Part shown: in pieces, positions 8,484-16,966 of the stretch
Numbering within the stretch: the stretch's first letter is position 1
Layout: each line of letters begins with the position of its first letter
Assembly: GCF_004114955.1 (NCBI RefSeq)
Contig: NZ_CP030053.1
Coordinates: forward strand, 6,674,001 to 6,738,000
DNA from: Bradyrhizobium guangzhouense
GTDB taxonomy: Bacteria; Pseudomonadota; Alphaproteobacteria; Rhizobiales; Xanthobacteraceae
DNA length: 64,000 nt
Direction of reading: 5' to 3'
Notes under the pieces: generated by a model
What the model saw: the letters and a program-made list of their open reading frames with translations, nothing else
What the model was told of the DNA's origin: nothing
Databases searched by the model: none
Position numbers and translations under genes: made by a program

Positions 8484-8996
8484 ATGAACAGTTTCGATCT
8501 CGCGGTCTATGCGGCGCTCGCAATCGCCATCGGCTTCGGCTTCAGGACCGGCCTGCTCGGCAGCGCCATGACCATCCTCGCTTATCTCCTCGCGGCTCCC
8601 ATTGCGGTAGCGCTGATGCCGCTGATCGTGCCGCAGATCGCCGGCAATCCGAACGCGCCGCTCGTTCAAAACTGGACCTGGTTCTTCGGCATCTTCATCG
8701 TCGTCGGCATGCTGTTCGGCTATATCGGCCGCCTCGCGCTGAGCGACACGATCCGTGACGCCGGCATCGGCGACCGTCTCGGCGGCGCCGCGCTTGGCGC
8801 CGTCAGGGTCGGGCTCGTCGCCACCACGCTGGTGCTGGTGTTCGACCAGATCGTGCCGCCGAACCACCAGCCGCCCTTCCTCGTCGGCTCGCATCTGCGG
8901 CCGCTGTTCTCGGCGGTCGGGCAGATGGGCTTCAAGTCGCTGCCGCCGGAAGCCGCCGAGGCGATCGACCGCCTCAAGCAGGAGCGGCGCATCTAG
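8484..8996 (+). CDS. CvpA family membrane protein
   Basis: A 170-residue inner membrane protein with about four hydrophobic segments (residues 7-25, 29-52, 65-85, 100-118). It has the CvpA-type N-terminus (FDLAVYAALAIAIGFGFRTGLLGSAMTIL) and the GDRLGGAALGAVRVGL loop typical of this family. CvpA proteins were named from colicin V production in E. coli and are linked to envelope stress; the biochemical role is unclear. ATG 8484 follows GGGTTTCGCTC with a poor ribosome site. It stands alone between a repeat element and an SDR gene. Confidence 0.85.
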   Translation: MNSFDLAVYAALAIAIGFGFRTGLLGSAMTILAYLLAAPIAVALMPLIVPQIAGNPNAPLVQNWTWFFGIFIVVGMLFGYIGRLALSDTIRDAGIGDRLGGAALGAVRVGLVATTLVLVFDQIVPPNHQPPFLVGSHLRPLFSAVGQMGFKSLPPEAAEAIDRLKQERRI

Positions 8997-9112
8997 TGCA
9001 TCGCCGCAGCTCACGCCATGCATTTTGACGCGGGCATTTCCCTTATCAGCGGCGCTGATGTTGGCTAGAGTGCGCCCGTTCAAAACCTGCTGCTATTTTC
9101 GGGAGTGAAACA

Positions 9113-9895
9113 GTGGATCTTGGGATCAAAGGTCGCCGCGCCATCATCTGCGCATCCAGCAAGGGCCTGGGCCGCGCTTGCGCCTTCTCGCTGGCGGACG
9201 CCGGCGTCGATGTCACGCTGACCGCGCGCGGCGCTGACGCGTTGAAGAAGACGGCCGACGAGATCCGGAAGGCCTATCCAAACGTGAAGGTCACCGAGAT
9301 CGTCGGCGACATCACGACGCCTGCGGGGCGCGAGGCCGTGCTCAAGGCCTGCCCCGAGCCCGATATCCTGATCAACAATGCCGGCGGCCCGCCGCCCGGC
9401 GATTTCCGCAACTGGACCCGCGACGACTGGATCAAGGCGATCGACGCCAACATGCTGACGCCGATCGAACTGATCAAGGCGACCGTCGACGGCATGATGG
9501 CGCGCAAGTTCGGCCGCATCGTCAACATCACCTCGGCCGCGGTGAAAGCGCCGATCGACATTCTCGGCCTCTCCAACGGCGCGCGCGCCGGCCTCACCGG
9601 CTTCATCGCCGGCCTGTCGCGCAAGACCGTGATCAACAACGTCACCATCAACGGCCTGTTGCCGGGCCCGTTCGAGACCGATCGCCTGACCGGCACCGCG
9701 AAGGCCGAGGCCGACAAGCGCGGCACGACGCCGGAAGCGATCCTGGCCGAGCGCGCCAAGCTCAATCCCGCCGGCCGCTTCGGCCAGCCCGACGAGTTCG
9801 GCTATGCCTGCGCCTTCCTCTGTGGCGCCAAGGCCGGCTTCATCACCGGCCAGAACATCCTGCTCGACGGCGGTGCCTTCCCCGGCACGCTGTGA
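9113..9895 (+). CDS. SDR family oxidoreductase lacking the Tyr/Lys catalytic pair
   Basis: A 260-residue Rossmann-fold protein of short-chain dehydrogenase type. It starts at GTG 9113 with GGGAG upstream. NAD(P)-binding signs are ICASSKGLGRA (a variant TGxxxGxG) and INNAGG; the C-terminus has FITGQNILLDGG. Where the active site YxxxK should sit, 13 residues after the Ser of NITS, the sequence reads S-NGA-R (LSNGARAGLTGF), so both Tyr and Lys are missing. Relatives with this change are annotated as 3-oxoacyl-ACP-reductase-like. The protein may be non-catalytic or use another mechanism. Confidence 0.85.
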   Translation: MDLGIKGRRAIICASSKGLGRACAFSLADAGVDVTLTARGADALKKTADEIRKAYPNVKVTEIVGDITTPAGREAVLKACPEPDILINNAGGPPPGDFRNWTRDDWIKAIDANMLTPIELIKATVDGMMARKFGRIVNITSAAVKAPIDILGLSNGARAGLTGFIAGLSRKTVINNVTINGLLPGPFETDRLTGTAKAEADKRGTTPEAILAERAKLNPAGRFGQPDEFGYACAFLCGAKAGFITGQNILLDGGAFPGTL

Positions 9896-10006
9896 GAGCG
9901 GTCTGGTCCGAGCAGACGGGACCGGCGGTCGACGTTTTCACCCATGGTGAGATGGCGACGCCGGTCGCAGCCCCGGGCGGCATGACGACCTGACGTCCAT
10001 CGATGG

Positions 10007-10438
10007 CTACGCTACCGGCGTCGTCCGCTCGTCGCTCCAGTCGATGCCGAGTTCGTCCATGCCGTCGGCAAGAAGATCGCCCAGCATCGGCTCGCCCAGG
10101 AGGTACTGCACCGCCTCGCGGCGGGGCGCCTTGTATTCGGCGCGAGCCTCGATGGCGCGGGCGCGGAGATCGTCCCACTCGTCGACATCGCCATCGCCGC
10201 GGCCGAGCCACATCAGCGTGACGAGGTCAAGCTGCTCGTCCTCGTTCAGCGCCTGAATGAAGCCGGAAAGCTCGGCTGCGACCGGATCGGACGAGCTATC
10301 TTCGAGCACGTCGATCTCGTCATCATCAGAGGGATTCGATCCCGAGTCCGGGTCGGAGGCCCCCTCCTTGACGTCGAATTCGCGGGCCTTCTCGATGATG
10401 AAGGCGACCTTGTCGGCGGAAATCGCAAGCTCTGGCAT
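10007..10438 (-). CDS. DUF3775 domain-containing protein
   Basis: A 143-residue acidic cytosolic protein starting MPELAISADKVAFIIEKARE. It carries an acidic linker (PSDDDEIDVLED), then AELSGFIQALNEDEQLDLVTLMWLGRGD and a C-terminal YLLGEPMLGDLLADGMDELG segment, the layout I know from DUF3775. The function is not known. The frame is open further upstream to 10894, but that part is antisense to the MBL gene, and ATG 10438 fits the family start. It is transcribed divergently from the MBL-fold gene. Confidence 0.8.
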   Translation of the reverse strand: MPELAISADKVAFIIEKAREFDVKEGASDPDSGSNPSDDDEIDVLEDSSSDPVAAELSGFIQALNEDEQLDLVTLMWLGRGDGDVDEWDDLRARAIEARAEYKAPRREAVQYLLGEPMLGDLLADGMDELGIDWSDERTTPVA

Positions 10439-10559
10439 GGGCTCCCCCTGGGATTTCGATGGGTTCCTCACATAACGCAACATCGCGACAGATGATCCAT
10501 TGCGTTCGCCCGCGGAAGACCGCATCTTTCGCGAAAGCAAGAAAATGGGGGCGCGCCGC

Positions 10560-11411
10560 ATGCCATGGACAGTGGGCAAGGTCAAAATCACCAAGGTCGT
10601 CGAAATGGAGACGGTCGGCTCGACCCGCTTCATCCTGCCGGCCGCGACCAATGATGAAATCCTCAAGCTGCCCTGGCTGATGCCGCATTTCGCCACCGAG
10701 GAGGGCCGGCTGAAAATGTCGATCCATTCGCTGGTGGTGGAGACGCCGGCGCGCCGCATCGTGGTCGACACCGGCCTTGGCAACGACAAGCAGGGCCGCG
10801 GCGTCCCGGCCTGGAATAGCCGAAATACGCCGTTCCTGGAGATGATGACGGAAGCGGACTTTCCGCCCGAGAGCATCGACACGGTGCTGTGCACGCATCT
10901 GCACGTCGATCATGTCGGCTGGAATACGAAGCTGGTCGATGGCAAATGGGTGCCGACGTTCCCCAATGCGCGCTACCTGTTCGGTAAGACCGAATATGAC
11001 TATTGGCGTGACTATACGGCCGAGCCGGACAAGGTCGCGGTGTTCAACGATTCCGTGAAGCCTATCGTCGATGCAGGCCTGGCCGAAACGATCCCGAGCG
11101 ATCACCGGATCTGCGAGGAGGTCAGCGTGATCCCGACCCCGGGCCATAGCCCAGGGCATATGAGCGTCCTGATCGACTCCGGCGGCGAGCAGGCACTGCT
11201 CAGCGGCGACGTCGCTCATCACCCCTGCCAGATGGCCCATCTGGACTGGTGCTCGGTCGTCGATACCGACATCGTTCAATCGGCGGCGTCCAGGCACAAG
11301 GTATTCTCGCGCTTTGCCGACACTCCGACGCTGGTGATCGGCGGGCACTTCTCGGCCGGGCACATCAAACGGGACGGCGACGCGTTCAGGTTCGAGGCGC
11401 TGCAATCGTAG
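10560..11411 (+). CDS. MBL-fold metallo-hydrolase, paralogue 1
   Basis: A metallo-beta-lactamase-fold hydrolase of 283 residues from ATG 10560 (MPWTVGKVKITKVVEME); ATG 10545 and TTG 10500 are in frame but have weaker support. Metal ligands are in CTHLHVDHVGWNTKL (HxHxDH), PTPGHSPGH, SGDVAHHP and the final GGHFSAGHI. The arrangement is like AHL-lactonase and related hydrolases; the substrate is unknown. It is paralogous to the gene at 13315-14184 (shared CTHLHVDHVGWNT, WVPTFP-ARYLF), with FAH and GST genes between them. Confidence 0.85.
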   Translation: MPWTVGKVKITKVVEMETVGSTRFILPAATNDEILKLPWLMPHFATEEGRLKMSIHSLVVETPARRIVVDTGLGNDKQGRGVPAWNSRNTPFLEMMTEADFPPESIDTVLCTHLHVDHVGWNTKLVDGKWVPTFPNARYLFGKTEYDYWRDYTAEPDKVAVFNDSVKPIVDAGLAETIPSDHRICEEVSVIPTPGHSPGHMSVLIDSGGEQALLSGDVAHHPCQMAHLDWCSVVDTDIVQSAASRHKVFSRFADTPTLVIGGHFSAGHIKRDGDAFRFEALQS

Positions 11412-11468
11412 GGTGGGTTAGACCTGCGGCTGCGCGAAGCGCAGTCGAGGGCGTAACCCACCCTACGA
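11407..11468. repeat. Dispersed inverted repeat, family GTAGGGTGGGTTA, copy 1
   Basis: CGTAGGGTGGGTTAG at the left end is mirrored by CGTAACCCACCCTACGA at the right, with the inner hairpin CTGCGGCTGCGCGAAGCGCAG. It overlaps the stop of the first MBL gene. Other copies are at 14202-14332, 36103-36193 and 49609-49723. Confidence 0.85.
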
Positions 11469-11587
11469 TCCGGGGCCACCCTACAATGTAAGGGCTGCAA
11501 TGCACCCCTTTTCGGCGGTTGAATTTCCCGCCGCGCTGTTCCATGAAGCTGTTTAACCGATCAGTCCATCTCAAGGGAGAAACGAGA

Positions 11588-12430
11588 ATGAAGCTTGTTC
11601 GTTACGGCGAAAAGGGTGCGGAAAAGCCCGGCCTGATCGACAAATCCGGCCAATTGCGCGACCTGTCGGCGCATCTGAAGGACCTGACCGGCGAGGCCTA
11701 TTCGCCTGATACCCTGAAGAAGCTCGCTGCCATCGACCCCGCCTCGCTGCCCGCCGTCTCCGGCAAGCCGCGCTTCGGCGCGCCCGTCACCGGCATCTCG
11801 AAATTCGTCGCGATCGGCCTCAACTACAGCGACCACGCCAAGGAGACCGGCGCCGCCATTCCGACCGAGCCTATCATCTTCATGAAGGCCAACACCTCGC
11901 TGTCAGGCCCGAACGACAACGTCGAGAAACCGCGCGGCTCGACCAAGCTCGACTGGGAGGTCGAGATCGCCGCCATCATCGGCACCCGCGCCAAATATGT
12001 CTCTGAAGCCGATGCGCTGAACTACGTCGCCGGCTATTGCGTCTGCAACGACGTCTCCGAGCGCAACTTCCAGACCGAGCGCCTGGGTCAGTGGACCAAG
12101 GGCAAGTCGCACGACACGTTCGGCCCGCTCGGCCCCTGGCTCGCCACCAAGGACGAGATCAACGACGTGCAGAACCTGTCGATGTGGCTCGACGTCAACG
12201 GTCAGCGCCGCCAGACCGGCTCGACCAAGACCATGATCTTCTCCATGGCCAAGTGCGTCTCCTACGTCTCGCAGTTCATGACGCTGCTGCCGGGCGACAT
12301 CATCACCACGGGCACCCCGCCCGGCGTCGGCCTCGGCATGAAGCCGCCGACCTTCCTCAATGTCGGCGACGTCATCACGCTCGGCATCGAAGGCCTCGGC
12401 GAGCAGCGCCAGGAGATCGTTGCGGCGTAA
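11588..12430 (+). CDS. Fumarylacetoacetate hydrolase family protein
   Basis: A 280-residue FAH-fold enzyme that cleaves C-C bonds or hydrates/tautomerises keto acids in ring-cleavage pathways. The N-terminal short domain (MKLVRYGEKGAEKPGLID) is followed by the FAH core. Metal-binding acids lie in KLDWEVEIAAIIG, with the downstream YCVCNDVSERNFQ and GDIITTGTPPGVGLGMKPP motifs. ATG 11588 is preceded by AAGGGAGAAACGAGA. The neighbours (MBL hydrolases, GST, epoxide hydrolase, all same strand) suggest a degradative gene set, but the substrate cannot be named. Confidence 0.9.
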   Translation: MKLVRYGEKGAEKPGLIDKSGQLRDLSAHLKDLTGEAYSPDTLKKLAAIDPASLPAVSGKPRFGAPVTGISKFVAIGLNYSDHAKETGAAIPTEPIIFMKANTSLSGPNDNVEKPRGSTKLDWEVEIAAIIGTRAKYVSEADALNYVAGYCVCNDVSERNFQTERLGQWTKGKSHDTFGPLGPWLATKDEINDVQNLSMWLDVNGQRRQTGSTKTMIFSMAKCVSYVSQFMTLLPGDIITTGTPPGVGLGMKPPTFLNVGDVITLGIEGLGEQRQEIVAA

Positions 12431-12447
12431 GGCTTTGCTCTCTCCCC

Positions 12448-12562
12448 GTCATTGCGAGGAGCCCGCGACAAAATTGCGAAGCAATCTTGCGCTGGCGACG
12501 AAGCAATCCAGACTATTTCCACGGAGACGGACTGGATTGCTTCGCTTTGCTCGCAATGACGG
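12448..12562. repeat. Dispersed inverted repeat, family CATTGCGAG/CTCGCAATGAC, copy 2
   Basis: GTCATTGCGAGGAG on the left and TTTGCTCGCAATGACGG on the right, with AAGCAATCCAGA and GGACTGGATTGCTTCG as inner arms. This copy is longer than the one at 6473 because of an extra segment (GACAAAATTGCGAAGCAATC). It occupies most of the FAH-GST gap. Confidence 0.8.
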
Positions 12563-12597
12563 AAACCAATTGTCGGTCATCGCCGAGGACATTTCCC

Positions 12598-13209
12598 ATG
12601 AAACTCTCCTTCTCCGCCGCCTCGCCCTTCGCCCGCAAGGTGCGCATTGCCGCGATCGAACTCGGGCTGATCGACAAGATCGAGTTCACATCGGCGACCG
12701 TCGCACCTGGCACGGTCAACGAGGACTATTCGAAGATCACCCCGCTGAAGAAGCTGCCGGTGCTGATCACCGATGACGGCGACGTCATTCTGGATTCCTA
12801 CGTCATCGTCGAATATCTCAACGAGATGGCCGGCGGCAGCCTGATCCCGGACTATGGTCCGCGGCGCTGGAAGGCCAAGACCAATCATTCGCTGCTCAAC
12901 GGCATGCTCGATTCCATGCTGCTGTGCCGCTACGAGAAGATGGTGCGGCCGCAGGGGCTGCAATGGCAGGCGTGGTCGGACGACCATTGGAACCGGGCCT
13001 GGACCGGCATGGCGCGCTTCGAGAACATGCCCGAGGTGCTGAACGGGCCGTTCGACATTTCGCAGATCGGCCTTGTTTGCGTGCTCGGCTATGCCGACTT
13101 CCGCTTCGCCGATTGCGGCTGGCGCAAGGCCTATCCGAAGCTCGACGCCTTCCATCAGAAGATGCTGGAGCGTCCCTCGGTGAAGATCTCGGTGCCGCCG
13201 GCCGCCTGA
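12598..13209 (+). CDS. Glutathione S-transferase family protein
   Basis: A 203-residue GST. The thioredoxin-fold N-terminus has SAASPFARKVRIAAIELGL (Ser in the catalytic region) and KKLPVLITDDGDVILDSYVIVEYLNE, the cis-Pro and glutathione-binding ES/DS segment. An alpha-helical C-terminal domain ends with a typical YPKLDAFHQKMLERPSVK helix. It probably conjugates or isomerises an electrophile with glutathione in the cytosol. It shares strand with the FAH gene before and the MBL gene after, consistent with a detoxification or aromatic-degradation set. Confidence 0.9.
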   Translation: MKLSFSAASPFARKVRIAAIELGLIDKIEFTSATVAPGTVNEDYSKITPLKKLPVLITDDGDVILDSYVIVEYLNEMAGGSLIPDYGPRRWKAKTNHSLLNGMLDSMLLCRYEKMVRPQGLQWQAWSDDHWNRAWTGMARFENMPEVLNGPFDISQIGLVCVLGYADFRFADCGWRKAYPKLDAFHQKMLERPSVKISVPPAA

Positions 13210-13214
13210 AGCGA

Positions 13215-13295
13215 GATGATGATCGTCTCGCTTTAGGCTTGTTGTTTGAGCATGATCTTGTCGGAAAACCGCGGCACACTTTTCCGGATCATGCC
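13215..13295. repeat. Rhizobiales palindromic element (CATGATC...TTTTCCGGATCATGC type)
   Basis: GATGATGATCGTCTCGCTTTAGG leads into GAGCATGATCTTGTCGGAAAACC, then CACTTTTCCGGATCATGCC, the mirrored arms CATGATC-GGAAAA and TTTTCCGGATCATG. From memory this resembles the widespread palindromic elements of rhizobial genomes. It lies between the GST and second MBL genes. Confidence 0.7.
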
Positions 13296-13314
13296 GTAAC
13301 CAGCGGGTGTTCTC

Positions 13315-14184
13315 ATGAGCCTGAAATACGCGGTCGGCAATCTCACCATTCAGCGCATCATCGAGCAGGAGACCTCGTTCGTCCCGGCCCTGGAAATGTT
13401 GCCGGGATTGACGCCGGAAATCCTGGCCGAGAACCGGGCATGGATGCGGCAGGCACGCGCGCTCGACGATCAGGACGTGCTGATGCTGTGCTTCCAGTCC
13501 TACGTGGTGAAGACGCCGCACCACACGATTTTGATCGACAGCTGCATCGGCAACGACAAGCCGCGGCCCAATCGGCCGAAATGGAACATGAAGACCGACG
13601 ATACGTACATGCGCGCGCTCGATGCCGCAGGCGTTTCGGTCGATGACATCGACTTCGTGATGTGCACGCATCTGCATGTCGACCACGTCGGCTGGAACAC
13701 GCGGCTGGAGAACGGCCGCTGGGTGCCGACCTTCCCAAGGGCGCGGTACCTTTTCGCCAAGCAGGAATACGACCACTGGTTCGCGGAGAATGCCAAGGCC
13801 GAGATACCGCCCTTCGCCGACAGCGTGCTGCCCGTGGTCGAGGCCTCCAGGCACGAGCTGATCGGCAATGATCATCAGATCGGCGACCATGTCCGCATCG
13901 TGCCGACGCCGGGCCATACGCCCGGCCACGTCGCCATCGCAATGGGACGGGGCAAGGACGATGCGGTGTTTTCAGGCGATCTCATGCACTCGCCCGTGCA
14001 GACGCTCTATCCTGAGCTGTCGATCAAGTTCGATGTCGATCCGGCCAAGGCGGCCACGACGCGGCGCAGCTTTCTCGAGCGTTATTGCGACACCGACACG
14101 CTGTGCTGCACCGCGCACTTCCCCTCGCCGTCGGTGGGCAAGATCAAGCGCAAGGGCAGCGCGTTCGTGTGCGCGGCGGTGTGA
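13315..14184 (+). CDS. MBL-fold metallo-hydrolase, paralogue 2
   Basis: A 289-residue metallo-beta-lactamase-fold hydrolase. HxHxDH is in CTHLHVDHVGWNTRL, the third His in PTPGHTPGH, the bridging Asp in SGDLMHSP, and the last His in CCTAHFPSPSVG. It is longer at the N-terminus than the paralogue at 10560 but shares the WVPTFPRARYLFAKQEYDHW block. The substrate is unknown; lactone or ester hydrolysis is plausible from the fold. It is same-strand with GST and the downstream epoxide hydrolase. Confidence 0.87.
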   Translation: MSLKYAVGNLTIQRIIEQETSFVPALEMLPGLTPEILAENRAWMRQARALDDQDVLMLCFQSYVVKTPHHTILIDSCIGNDKPRPNRPKWNMKTDDTYMRALDAAGVSVDDIDFVMCTHLHVDHVGWNTRLENGRWVPTFPRARYLFAKQEYDHWFAENAKAEIPPFADSVLPVVEASRHELIGNDHQIGDHVRIVPTPGHTPGHVAIAMGRGKDDAVFSGDLMHSPVQTLYPELSIKFDVDPAKAATTRRSFLERYCDTDTLCCTAHFPSPSVGKIKRKGSAFVCAAV

Positions 14185-14201
14185 TTTGGCTGAGATGCCG
14201 A

Positions 14202-14332
14202 AGGGTGGGTTGGCTCTGCGGCTGCGCGAAGCGGAGACGCCGAGCATAACCCGCCTCTTTGGGTTCTGCGGAGACAGAAGTGGTGGGTTACGCCCCGCGC
14301 CGCGCAATCCGCGGGGCTAACCCACCCTACGA
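14202..14332. repeat. Dispersed inverted repeat, family GTAGGGTGGGTTA, copy 2
   Basis: A long copy. AGGGTGGGTTGG at the left and GGGCTAACCCACCCTACGA at the right enclose two further hairpins (CTGCGGCTGCGCGAAGC, GTGGTGGGTTACGCCC). It fills the gap between the second MBL gene and the epoxide hydrolase. Confidence 0.8.
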
Positions 14333-14354
14333 TTCCACCCGTGTGGAGACAGCG

Positions 14355-15512
14355 ATGACGACACTCCCCGACATTCCCCTCCCGGCCGGCATCCGCTCGC
14401 GTTATGTCGACGGCATCAACGGCCTGCGCATGCATGTGCTCGAGGCCGGCTTCGAGACCAAGGGCCGGCCCTGCATCCTGCTGCTGCACGGCTTTCCCGA
14501 GCTTGCCTTCTCCTGGCGCAAGGTGATGCCGACGCTGGCCGAGGCCGGCTATCATGTGCTCGCACCGGACCAACGCGGCTATGGCCGCACCACCGGGTGG
14601 ACCGCAGACTACGATGGCGATCTGACGCCGTTCTCGCTCCTCAATCTGCTGCGCGATGCGCTCTCCCTGGTCTCTGCGTTCGGCTACAAGCAGGTCGATC
14701 TCGCCGGGCACGATTTCGGCAGTCCGGTAGCTGCCTGGTGTGCGTTGGTCCGCCCCGATGTGTTTCGCTCGGTAACGCTGATGAGCGCGCCCTTCGGTGG
14801 GGCGCCGTCGTTACCTTTCAACACGGTCGATGCTCCGGCCAAGCCTGCCGTCGAAGATCCCGTGCATCGCGAGCTCGCTTCGCTGCCGCGACCGCGCATC
14901 CACTATCAATGGTACTATTCGACACGCGCGGCGAATGCCGACCTGCTGCACGCACCGCAAGGCCTGCATGATTTCCTGCGCGCTTATTATCATCACAAGA
15001 GCGCTGACTGGGCGGACAACAAGCCGTATCCGCTGAAATCATGGTCGGCGAGCGAGCTTGCAAAGCTGCCGACCTACTACGTGATGGACCTTCACGAGAC
15101 CATGCCTGAGACGGTCGCAAAGGAGATGCCATCGCGCGCCGCGATCGCTTCCAACCAATGGCTGCCGGACAGCGACCTCGCTTTTTACGGCGCCGAATAT
15201 AGCCGCACCGGATTCCAGGGCGGGCTGCAATGGTATCGCTACGGTACGTCGGGGATGCTCAATAGCGAGATGTGCCTGTTTGCCGGCCGCAGCATCGACG
15301 TGCCCTCCTGCTTCATCTCGGGCCAGCAGGATTGGGGCACATATCAGCGCCCCGGCGTGTTCGAAGCGATGCAAGCCGGCGGGTGCACCAAAATGCTCGG
15401 CTGCCATCTCGTCGACGGCGCCGGCCACTGGGTGCAACAGGAGCAGCCGGCCGAGGTCAGCCGATTGCTGCTGCAATTTCTCCGCCGCGCCGCAGCAGCC
15501 TCCGCGAACTGA
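14355..15512 (+). CDS. Epoxide-hydrolase-like alpha/beta hydrolase
   Basis: A 385-residue alpha/beta-fold hydrolase. The oxyanion motif HGFPELAFSWRKVMP is at about 43-57 and the nucleophile elbow is AGHDFGSPVAAW, where the nucleophile is Asp as in epoxide hydrolases and haloalkane dehalogenases. The C-terminal GAGHWVQQEQP supplies the base His. A long cap region lies between (about residues 170-310). HGFPE and GHDFG favour an epoxide hydrolase over a dehalogenase. ATG 14355 follows GGAGACAGCG. With the GST and FAH genes just upstream, a degradation or detoxification role is likely. Confidence 0.87.
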   Translation: MTTLPDIPLPAGIRSRYVDGINGLRMHVLEAGFETKGRPCILLLHGFPELAFSWRKVMPTLAEAGYHVLAPDQRGYGRTTGWTADYDGDLTPFSLLNLLRDALSLVSAFGYKQVDLAGHDFGSPVAAWCALVRPDVFRSVTLMSAPFGGAPSLPFNTVDAPAKPAVEDPVHRELASLPRPRIHYQWYYSTRAANADLLHAPQGLHDFLRAYYHHKSADWADNKPYPLKSWSASELAKLPTYYVMDLHETMPETVAKEMPSRAAIASNQWLPDSDLAFYGAEYSRTGFQGGLQWYRYGTSGMLNSEMCLFAGRSIDVPSCFISGQQDWGTYQRPGVFEAMQAGGCTKMLGCHLVDGAGHWVQQEQPAEVSRLLLQFLRRAAAASAN

Positions 15513-15621
15513 CCAACGCCACCCTCCCGCCACAAGGCATTAATCTGCAGTTCAGGGAACATTCGGCAATGTCTGACGTTGCGGGATACCGGAGCTGCGT
15601 CCGGCGACCATGGAGACGACA

Positions 15622-15987
15622 ATGGACAAGAAGATCGCTGGACTATTGGGAGCGGTGGCGACGCTCGGAACGCTCGGTGCCGCACAGGCTGCGCCGGCGC
15701 CGACAGACGCCCTGCAGGCGAACTCATACGCCGACCTGCTCGAGCCGATTGCGAACGCGAGCGCGTTGCTGCAAGCCATCGATGAATCGGCTCCGCCAAA
15801 AACGAGCGAAAATGTTCAGCTCGCTCAGTTTTTCTATCACCATCATCATCACCACCATCACCATCACAGCTTCTATCGTCGTCGCTATTACGATGCGCCG
15901 GTCGTGGTGGTCCCGCGCTATCGGCGGTACCATCACCATCATCACCACCACCACCATCATCACAGCTTCTATCGCCGCGACTACTGA
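15622..15987 (+). CDS. Secreted polyhistidine protein (121 aa)
   Basis: A small exported protein. A signal peptide ends near AQA at residue 22. The mature part has an ordinary linker, then a run of 10 His (73-82) followed by SFYRRRYY, and a second run of 11 His (104-114) followed by SFYRRDY at the C-terminus. The two His runs and their tails look like an internal duplication. The codons mix CAT and CAC, so the runs are not a pure trinucleotide slippage tract. I chose ATG 15622 because GGAG lies 6 nt before it; an ATG at 15610 overlaps that site. Periplasmic binding of Ni, Zn or Cu is the obvious guess, with no direct evidence. Confidence 0.75.
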   Translation: MDKKIAGLLGAVATLGTLGAAQAAPAPTDALQANSYADLLEPIANASALLQAIDESAPPKTSENVQLAQFFYHHHHHHHHHHSFYRRRYYDAPVVVVPRYRRYHHHHHHHHHHHSFYRRDY

Positions 15988-16093
15988 GGTCGCAGCGGGC
16001 CGGGAATGGACGAACAGGACCTGCGGGTCCTGTTTGCTTTTGGTGACGGGAAACCGGGAAAGCTCGGCAGGTCCGCAGCAGGACCGGAAACGA

Positions 16094-16819
16094 TTATCCG
16101 TTTCGAGCCTTGTCCTTCGCCGCGCGGTGCAGGTGCCGGTAAGTGCCATCGAATACCGTATCGGATGACGACGTCCACTCGGTGCCGGCCGCCAGTTTGG
16201 GCCGATTGGCGTAGATCCGGCGGGCCTGCAGCTCGCGCTCGGCTGCTTCCTCCTCGCCCATGGGCTCGAGCTCGAAATTCGCTTCCTCGGGGATGACGAT
16301 GATCTGAGCGAAAGGCTCGTTGGGCCTGAAGATGTGGGTTCGGCCCTCGGCCGGCGCCTTGAAGACGCAAAAGAACATCATGGGCCACCAATTGCGGATC
16401 AACGCAGGGACGGCAATCGGCACGGTGTCAGTCGGATCGGCATAGAATCGCGGATGCGGCTCGGTGCGAACAGCCATGCCTTTTGCGACCTTGAGATCGA
16501 GCAGGATCTGATAGGTGTAGAAGGCGTCACCAAACTTGCGAAACGGCGGCCATTCCGCGCCGCCTTCAGGCGGCTCACCCCAATCGGCCTCGAGCACCAG
16601 GTGGCCGTCCCTGGTCGTGACGTGAAGCTCGAAATCATAGGGATAGAACAGCTCGATGCCGTATTGCGCGCCCTCGGAAAAGGGCACGCAGTGCCAGACC
16701 TGCTCACGCGAACCGTCAGCGCGTGGTTCGCGCTTGCCGGCCCATCCGGGAATCTCGAGCTTGGTCCGGCGCGGCGCCAGCCGCGGATCATTCAGACGAA
16801 ATTTGACCTTGTCCATCAT
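16094..16819 (-). CDS. Conserved hypothetical protein (241 aa)
   Basis: A soluble protein with alternating aromatic beta-strand-like stretches (YGIELFYPYDFELHVTTRDG, YTYQILLDLKVAKG, NWWPMMFFCVFKAP, FAQIIVIPEE) and a charged C-terminal helix. The order of motifs vaguely resembles DUF6065 proteins, but I am not sure. No signal peptide or catalytic motif is seen. Two adjacent ATG codons at 16819 and 16816 are possible starts after GGGTGA; an upstream ATG at 16876 is also in frame. It is divergent from mbfA and convergent with the polyhistidine gene. Confidence 0.65.
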   Translation of the reverse strand: MMDKVKFRLNDPRLAPRRTKLEIPGWAGKREPRADGSREQVWHCVPFSEGAQYGIELFYPYDFELHVTTRDGHLVLEADWGEPPEGGAEWPPFRKFGDAFYTYQILLDLKVAKGMAVRTEPHPRFYADPTDTVPIAVPALIRNWWPMMFFCVFKAPAEGRTHIFRPNEPFAQIIVIPEEANFELEPMGEEEAAERELQARRIYANRPKLAAGTEWTSSSDTVFDGTYRHLHRAAKDKARNG

Positions 16820-16966
16820 TTCACCCGTCCACCCACATTCAAAGCTTCGAACCTGTACTTCGGGACCTGGTTCCATGCACCCACGCGTCGTTGTGACGGC
16901 CCTTGGGATGCAAGCCTTCGCGCGGCTCGCGTGAATTGACCCTGAACGAATTGCAGCCTATATCGA

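Noticed and set aside
10439..10894. Upstream extension of the DUF3775 gene
   Set aside because: It is antisense to the MBL gene, and the family start matches ATG 10438.
15724..16149. Minus-strand frame with runs of Met and Val
   Set aside because: Those runs are the reverse reading of the polyhistidine codons of the real plus-strand gene.
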